From an uncultured Clostridia bacterium (GTDB lineage Bacteria > Bacillota > Clostridia > UBA1381): a stretch of DNA of 10,980 nt. The notes below the pieces were generated by a model. That model had not been told where the DNA came from. It saw only the letters and a program-made list of their open reading frames with translations, and made no database searches. Numbering within the stretch: the stretch's first letter is position 1; each line of letters starts with the position of its first letter. The DNA is taken from the NCBI GenBank assembly GCA_944391635.1, contig CALXUL010000131.1:1-10980 (forward strand), in the 5' to 3' direction. Below are positions 7,206-10,980 of this stretch, piece after piece. Made by a program: the position numbers and the translations under genes.

Positions 7206-9262
7206 GTAATGCGAGGCTTATTTTTATACGTGTAATAATAATAGCGCTCGGAATAGTGCTTGCAGTGCGCTTGTATAATCTTCAGATAATAAATGGTGAA
7301 GCATATCTTCAGGCATCTAATTCACGGTCAACAACAACGATCGCAGAAAAAGCACCGCGCGGTGATATCAAGGATAGGAACGGAAAAACGCTTGTTACAA
7401 ATAGGGAAGGATATTCTCTTATATGGGTTAAAACAGCAGCATCAGATAAGGAATTAAACAAAATGCTTGCAAAGCTGGCAGAAATTTTGAAGCAGTCAGG
7501 ATATGAATTAGAAGACAGCCTTCCTGTTTCCGATTATCCGTATACTTATATTTTTAAAGACAGTAATTCTGATGGTACGGCTGACGATGAGATGGCAGAA
7601 TGGTTTGAAGGAAAAAAACGTCTTGAGTTGGGTATGAGTGCAGAAGAGGTTATTGATGTTTACCGTGATGTGTTCGGGATAGACGAAGAAGTTCCGGAAG
7701 AATTTGTGCGCACCGTTATAGGTATCAGGTATGAGGCGGAAGTTAACGGTTTTTCCTTTTCTACCCCCTACACGATAGCTCAGGATGTGGATATTGAAGT
7801 TGTGACACAGATTAAGGAACAGAGAAGTGAATTTCAGGATATAGAAGTAACTTCAGATTATTTCAGACAGTATGAATTTGGAAGTCTTGCCGCACATATA
7901 CTTGGACGTATCGGAAAAATTGACAATTATGAGCAATACAGGGATAAGGGCTACGCATACAACGATGTAGTAGGAAAACAAGGAATTGAAAAGATATGCG
8001 AGGACGAGCTGCGCGGCAGTGATGGCAGAAAAATGGTGAATTCAACAGACAACGGGGAATTGTTAGGGCTTCATAATGAGGATGCTGTTGCGGGTAATTA
8101 TGTGGTTCTGACTCTGGACGCAGATCTGCAGATGGTAGCAGAGGAATCACTCAAAAATACAATTTTGGATATTGCGCAAAAGGGTAAGGACGCAGGCGCG
8201 CAAAAAGGCGGCGATGCTAATGCCGGAGCAGCGGTTGTTCTTGATGTGAAAAACGGAGAAACACTTGCTTTGGCAACATATCCGTCATATAATCCCGAAA
8301 CGTTTAATGATATGTATAGTGAACTTTCAAATGATGAAAATACGCCGTTGTGGAATAGGGCTATAAGCGGAACGTATTCTCCCGGTTCGACTTTTAAACC
8401 GCTTACAGCAATAGCGGCACTTGAAACGGGGGCTGTAACAATAACTGAACAGCTTCTTTGTGACGGTATATATAAATATTTTAAAGATTATCAGCCAAAG
8501 TGTTGGATATATCTTGATTACCACCTGACGCATGGCTGGGAAAATGTAACTGATGCTATTGAGGATTCGTGTAATTTGTATTTTTATGAAGCCGGAAGGA
8601 GAACAGATATCGAAGCACTAGAGAAATATGCGTCTATGTTTGGGTTGGGAGAATATACAGGTATTGAACTTACCGAAGAATCAAAAGGCAATATGGCAGG
8701 ACCGGAATATAAGAAAAAAATAGAAGGTGAAGATGCCGTATGGTATGGAGGAGATACCATACAGGCCGCTATTGGACAAAGTTATTCTAATTTTACCCCA
8801 ATTCAGCTTGCCAATTACATTGCTACAATAGCAAACGGAGGAACAAGATACCGTCCGCATATAGTAAAAAGTATTCATAAGACCTCTGACGGAAGTCTTG
8901 TTAAAAAAACAGAACCGGTAGTCGAAAACCAAATCCAGCTCAACGCGGAAAATCTTGACGCAGTAAAAAGAGGTATGTACGGAGTAGTTGATGAAGGGTC
9001 GGCAAGTAAGATTTTCCAAGGGTATGATATAGAAATAGGAGGAAAAACAGGTACTGCGCAGGGCAGCAGCAATGACTCGAATACCGCGCTTTTTGTCGCG
9101 TTTGCGCCTTATTATGACCCCGAGATTGCAGTTTGTGTTGTTATAGAGCATGGCGTGCGAGGAGTTAATGCAGCTCCGGTTGCAAGAGATATTTTTGATG
9201 AGTATTTTGGATTGGGTGAAAGTGTTGTTGAAACTTATGAAGTCGGAGAACTGCTTCCATAG
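7202..9262 (+). CDS. mrdA: Penicillin-binding protein 2 (MrdA), elongasome D,D-transpeptidase
   Basis: The 686-aa class B PBP has an N-terminal transmembrane anchor (about 6-24), the dimerisation/pedestal motif PRGDIKDRNGK (52-62) and a C-terminal transpeptidase domain (about 340-670). All three active-site motifs are present: STFK with nucleophile Ser396 and Lys399, SCN at 456-458 and KTG at 615-617. It cross-links peptidoglycan during side-wall elongation together with RodA, MreC and MreD, and is the expected beta-lactam target. The start is a TTG with a strong SD, and the TTGA overlap with the mreD stop implies translational coupling. Length is in the normal range for the longer Firmicutes PBP2 group. 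No rodA is adjacent, so it is probably elsewhere. It is the last gene of the co-directional block. Confidence 0.95.
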   Translation: MSNARLIFIRVIIIALGIVLAVRLYNLQIINGEAYLQASNSRSTTTIAEKAPRGDIKDRNGKTLVTNREGYSLIWVKTAASDKELNKMLAKLAEILKQSGYELEDSLPVSDYPYTYIFKDSNSDGTADDEMAEWFEGKKRLELGMSAEEVIDVYRDVFGIDEEVPEEFVRTVIGIRYEAEVNGFSFSTPYTIAQDVDIEVVTQIKEQRSEFQDIEVTSDYFRQYEFGSLAAHILGRIGKIDNYEQYRDKGYAYNDVVGKQGIEKICEDELRGSDGRKMVNSTDNGELLGLHNEDAVAGNYVVLTLDADLQMVAEESLKNTILDIAQKGKDAGAQKGGDANAGAAVVLDVKNGETLALATYPSYNPETFNDMYSELSNDENTPLWNRAISGTYSPGSTFKPLTAIAALETGAVTITEQLLCDGIYKYFKDYQPKCWIYLDYHLTHGWENVTDAIEDSCNLYFYEAGRRTDIEALEKYASMFGLGEYTGIELTEESKGNMAGPEYKKKIEGEDAVWYGGDTIQAAIGQSYSNFTPIQLANYIATIANGGTRYRPHIVKSIHKTSDGSLVKKTEPVVENQIQLNAENLDAVKRGMYGVVDEGSASKIFQGYDIEIGGKTGTAQGSSNDSNTALFVAFAPYYDPEIAVCVVIEHGVRGVNAAPVARDIFDEYFGLGESVVETYEVGELLP

Positions 9263-9304
9263 TTTTAGTTTATTAAGATAAAAATAACCGTGTAAATAAA
9301 CTGA

Positions 9305-9328
9305 ACTGTCCCACTTTGTATAGACAGT
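9305..9328. repeat. Inverted repeat at the IS end
   Basis: ACTGTC (9305-9310) and GACAGT (9323-9328) form a perfect 6-bp inverted repeat around 12 nt, placed ~35 bp beyond the orfB stop, where an IS3-family terminal repeat is expected. It may be part of the transposase-binding end. Confidence 0.45.
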
Positions 9329-9362
9329 ACTAAAAGAACCACCCACGATATAATATTTAAAT

Positions 9363-9661
9363 TTATGCAATATACTGACATCGCATTTCTTGTGGTGTCA
9401 GTTTTGTTTTTAGTTGCATTCTTTCGTTGTTGTAAAATGTATGTATTCATCTATGAGTAGACATGAATCCGAAAAAATGTGAAGCTTTGCCCGATAAATA
9501 CACTCTGTTTTGAAAATTTCAAATAAATTTTCTGCTGACAGTAAATCTTTTGCAGGTATGTTCATAAAGGCAGCATATCTATAATATCTGCTTTTCAAAA
9601 CCTCAAAGAATCTACACATTTCACTAATTAAATACTTGTCTTTATGACGATAGATTAGCAT
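9363..9661 (-). pseudogene. IS3-family transposase orfB remnant (DDE core deleted, frameshifted)
   Basis: From ATG 9661 the frame reads an orfB N-terminus (IYRHKDKYLISEMCRFFEVL...) and then jumps, around the residues LLSAENLFEIFK, straight into the transposase C-terminus (FKTECIYRAKLH... LLIDEYIHF). About two hundred residues carrying the rve/DDE catalytic domain are absent. The 83-codon open stretch ends at 9410. The expected C-terminal continuation YNNERMQLKTKLTPQEMRCQ is present in the next frame and stops at 9363-9365; loss of one A (T on the coding strand) in the run at 9434-9437 explains the shift. It cannot encode an active transposase. Confidence 0.82.
9374..9411 (+). terminator. Possible terminator downstream of mrdA
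   Basis: A 7-bp perfect stem (ACTGACA 9374-9380 with TGTCAGT 9396-9402, extendable by two inner pairs including a G-U) is followed by the T-rich tract TTTGTTTTT on the + strand. It lies ~110 bp beyond mrdA, inside the decayed transposase tail. No better hairpin is visible closer to mrdA, so this may have been adopted as the operon's terminator, but the stem is weak. Confidence 0.3.
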
Positions 9662-9666
9662 TTATT

Positions 9667-9958
9667 TTACGCTTGCCCTCGATTGGTTTCTGTGAGCGAG
9701 AGAAAATCACGTATTAGTTCATTTTCCATCTCCAATGATTTGATTTTTGCTTCTTTGCAAGCAATATATTTTAGTTCGGAAATTTTATATTGCTCTGATA
9801 GAACCTGGAGTCTTCCTTTCCGCTTTATTGCAATTCCTGCTGCATGTTTTCTTTGATTTCAATTATATCTTGAAATGAAATTATGTACTTGATCATAAGT
9901 ACCCCCAATCCAGTATTCCTTTTTCATAAAGTTCGATGTGACTGTATTTTCGTGGCAT
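9667..9958 (-). pseudogene. IS3-family orfA (helix-turn-helix protein) remnant
   Basis: A good SD (AGGAG, complement of 9964-9968) lies 5 nt before an ATG at 9958 that starts MPRKYSHIELYEKGILDW, a typical IS3 OrfA N-terminus. That frame stops at 9893-9895. Beyond a short out-of-frame deletion near 9900-9910, the rest is readable in another frame: TYDQVHNFISRYN, then an in-frame TGA at 9859-9861 where Arg is expected, then NQRKHAAGIAIKRKGRL and on to the SLEMENELIRDFLSLTE end, stopping at 9667-9669. The helix-turn-helix segment has lost part of its sequence. It normally supplies DNA-end recognition to OrfAB. Confidence 0.8.
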
Positions 9959-10041
9959 AAAAACTCCTACTGTGTCATTTTATTTTTATTCTACCATAGA
10001 AGGACCTTTTTTCTATTATCCATTTTTACTTGATCTGTTCA

Positions 10042-10188
10042 TCATTGTTTTTTGTTTTAAAGAAAAATTATAGTTTTATACATATAAATATTAATATTTT
10101 TGTATATGTGAAATTATTGTTATTGAAAAAACAAATATATTATAATACAATAAATTAGTATTAATATATTTATCGGGGGATAAGGGAT
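10042..10188. other. AT-rich intergenic leader
   Basis: This very AT-rich stretch separates the IS relic from the sensor-like gene and has no coding potential on either strand. Apart from the promoter-like elements and the RBS (CGGGGGA, 10174-10180, 8 nt before the ATG), I see no operator or structured RNA. Confidence 0.6.
10117..10146 (+). promoter_or_regulatory. Putative promoter for the sensor-like gene
   Basis: TTGTTA (10117-10122) and a consensus TATAAT (10141-10146) are separated by 18 bp, about 40 bp upstream of the ATG. In DNA this AT-rich, TATAAT arises easily, so the call is moderate. Confidence 0.42.
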
Positions 10189-10779
10189 ATGATATTTAAA
10201 AATAATGCGACGGTTCTTAATAAGCTCAGCGTGTCATATCTGATGGTTGTATTGATAGGAAGTTTCCTGACAGGTGTCACCGCAGATATTATACTTGAAA
10301 ATTTTTTCGACCGGCAAATTGTTGATTATAACAGTGCTGTGGTAAATACGCTGCGGGATTACATATCAAAAGACATTATTGACGGGGTTGACAGAGCGTA
10401 TTTAAAGGTAATATCGCAGTCGAATAATAACGAATTTTTCGTGGATTCATTTTATCAAAGTGATATGGATTACAAAACAATAAAAAACATAATGAACCAT
10501 ATAACGGATGTTGCGGTTGAGGAAAATGAGTGGCTGGACGGAATATATACTTATTTTTCAGATTCTGGGGTTTTGGTAAGCACTGACGGATTGATATATA
10601 AGCGAGGCAATAGATCTAATAGTTTGCCAGAATGGATGAAATCAATTATAGAAGCGGACAGTGAAATCATTTATGTGCCGACTCAGCCATATGACGGGAT
10701 TGATATACTTGAGGATGATAATATTTGTATGATAGTTAAGCCGTACTCTGCCCCAGGATGTAGATCTTACATATTATAA
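10189..10779 (+). CDS. Membrane-anchored extracellular-sensor fragment, output domain missing
   Basis: The 196-aa product starts with a short basic segment and one hydrophobic helix (about 16-36, SYLMVVLIGSFLTGVTADII). A ~150-residue soluble region follows, resembling the extracellular Cache-type sensor of Clostridia/Paenibacillus AraC-type regulators and sensor kinases (helix after the membrane, then DGIYTYFSDSGVLVSTDG, which is PAS/Cache-like). Such proteins normally continue with a second transmembrane helix and an AraC DNA-binding or kinase domain. Here the frame ends shortly after MIVKPYS, with a non-conserved tail (APGCRSYIL). The gene therefore looks 3'-truncated and probably non-functional as a regulator. 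Start ATG 10189 is supported by CGGGGGA at 8-nt spacing and an upstream promoter-like sequence. Family is inferred from architecture and resemblance, not a diagnostic motif. Confidence 0.6.
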   Translation: MIFKNNATVLNKLSVSYLMVVLIGSFLTGVTADIILENFFDRQIVDYNSAVVNTLRDYISKDIIDGVDRAYLKVISQSNNNEFFVDSFYQSDMDYKTIKNIMNHITDVAVEENEWLDGIYTYFSDSGVLVSTDGLIYKRGNRSNSLPEWMKSIIEADSEIIYVPTQPYDGIDILEDDNICMIVKPYSAPGCRSYIL

Positions 10780-10789
10780 AATAAAGACT

Positions 10790-10980
10790 ATGCTATGGCA
10801 GAACGCGCAGACCTTAGTGCCGTTATGTAAAGCTGAAGTCTTTCCAAAACAAGAAAGCCAATTTACAGTAAATAAGGTTTTTCAAGATAATATGGTACTT
10901 CAGCGTGACCAGAAGATAGCGGTATATGGACAGGGGACTCCGGGCGAACCGATAAAGGTAAGTCTTGGCGCTGATATGAC
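10790..10980 (+). CDS. Sialate O-acetylesterase-like protein, N-terminal part (runs off the window; probably 5'-truncated)
   Basis: In the frame +1 relative to the sensor fragment, the translation contains VFQDNMVLQRDQKIAVYGQG-TPGEPIKVSLG (from about 10877). This is the hallmark start of the sialate 9-O-acetylesterase family, usually (L/I)FSDNMVLQRD-x-P-(V/I)-x-(V/I)-W/Y-G-x-(A/G)-x-PGE, which deacetylates sialic acids or other glycans via a downstream SGNH hydrolase domain. The catalytic part lies beyond the window. The first ordinary start is ATG 10790, without a good SD and without any signal peptide. The frame is open upstream to 10736 and reads sensible protein (DVDLTYYKIKTMLW... LVPLC), resembling short modules at the ends of secreted clostridial carbohydrate-active proteins. 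This suggests the true N-terminus has been lost and that the gene is a 3' fragment of a larger secreted enzyme. Confidence 0.6.
   Translation, partial: MLWQNAQTLVPLCKAEVFPKQESQFTVNKVFQDNMVLQRDQKIAVYGQGTPGEPIKVSLGADM

Larger units (their letters stand above)
9302..10041 (-). mobile_element. Decayed, internally deleted IS3-family insertion sequence
   Basis: Read on the minus strand, this ~740-bp stretch contains, in the right order, an IS3-type orfA and the two ends of orfB. Intact members are around 1.3-1.5 kb, so roughly half is missing. The proposed ends both begin TGAAC when read inward (9302 rightwards; 10041 leftwards on the complement). The two 39-nt termini agree at about 21 positions, which is only suggestive in AT-rich DNA. 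No target-site duplication is visible. The element has no functional transposase and lies tail-to-tail with mrdA. Family assignment is firm; the exact boundaries are not. Confidence 0.8.

Noticed and set aside
8681..9370. 229-codon minus-strand open frame covering the mrdA 3' end and the IS end
   Set aside because: Most lies antisense to the PBP2 transpeptidase domain; the part outside mrdA is IS terminal sequence, and there is no plausible RBS or domain.
9265..9450. 61-codon minus-strand open frame as a small gene
   Set aside because: It is out of frame with the transposase remnant and covers its 3' end plus flanking DNA; its hydrophobic stretch comes from AT-rich sequence.
9298..10045. Target-site duplication flanking the IS
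   Set aside because: The bases outside the proposed ends (AAC on the left, TCA on the right) do not match, so no duplication can be claimed.
10892..10980. ATG 10892 as the esterase start
   Set aside because: It lies inside the conserved QDNMVLQRD motif, so starting there would remove part of the domain.

Overview
The window looks like a chromosomal segment from an anaerobic, AT-leaning Clostridia-type Firmicute. The evidence is the gene order zapA / U32 protein / maf / mreB-mreC-mreD / mrdA, strong AGGAGG-like ribosome binding sites, a sigma-A type promoter, and an S-layer-homology (SLH) protein carrying InlB-type repeats. Species cannot be told from the sequence.

Region 1 (1-1550) holds the 3' end of a large surface protein. 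Its visible order is a five-copy AEETPTPE tandem repeat, two divergent InlB-like repeats, one canonical InlB B-repeat and three SLH domains that would anchor it to the cell wall. A textbook intrinsic terminator closes the gene.

Region 2 (1582-9262) is one compact co-directional block starting at a TTGATT-N17-TATAAT promoter: zapA (FtsZ-ring assembly), a U32/DUF3656 protein (probable Fe-S RNA hydroxylation enzyme), maf (nucleotide pyrophosphatase), a divergent mreB, mreC, mreD and mrdA (PBP2 transpeptidase). Gaps are 6-15 bp, and two junctions overlap (zapA/U32 and mreD/mrdA). Together the products cover septum assembly and the elongasome, so this is a cell-shape and division operon. The MreB homologue carries substitutions at nucleotide-site positions that are normally conserved.

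Region 3 (9263-10188) has no intact gene. Most of it is a decayed, internally deleted IS3-family element on the minus strand. OrfA and orfB can both still be read, but only by crossing frameshifts, a stop codon and large deletions, and the DDE catalytic core is gone. AT-rich DNA with a plausible promoter follows.

Region 4 (10189-10980) begins with a membrane-anchored, extracellular-sensor-like N-terminus that ends abruptly at 196 aa with no output domain. It runs directly into a different reading frame that encodes the start of a sialate O-acetylesterase-like domain without a signal peptide. This looks like a deletion or recombination scar, or an assembly chimera. I found no CRISPR array, tRNA, rRNA or convincing undescribed system. 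The points most worth a second look are the divergent MreB and the sensor/esterase junction.
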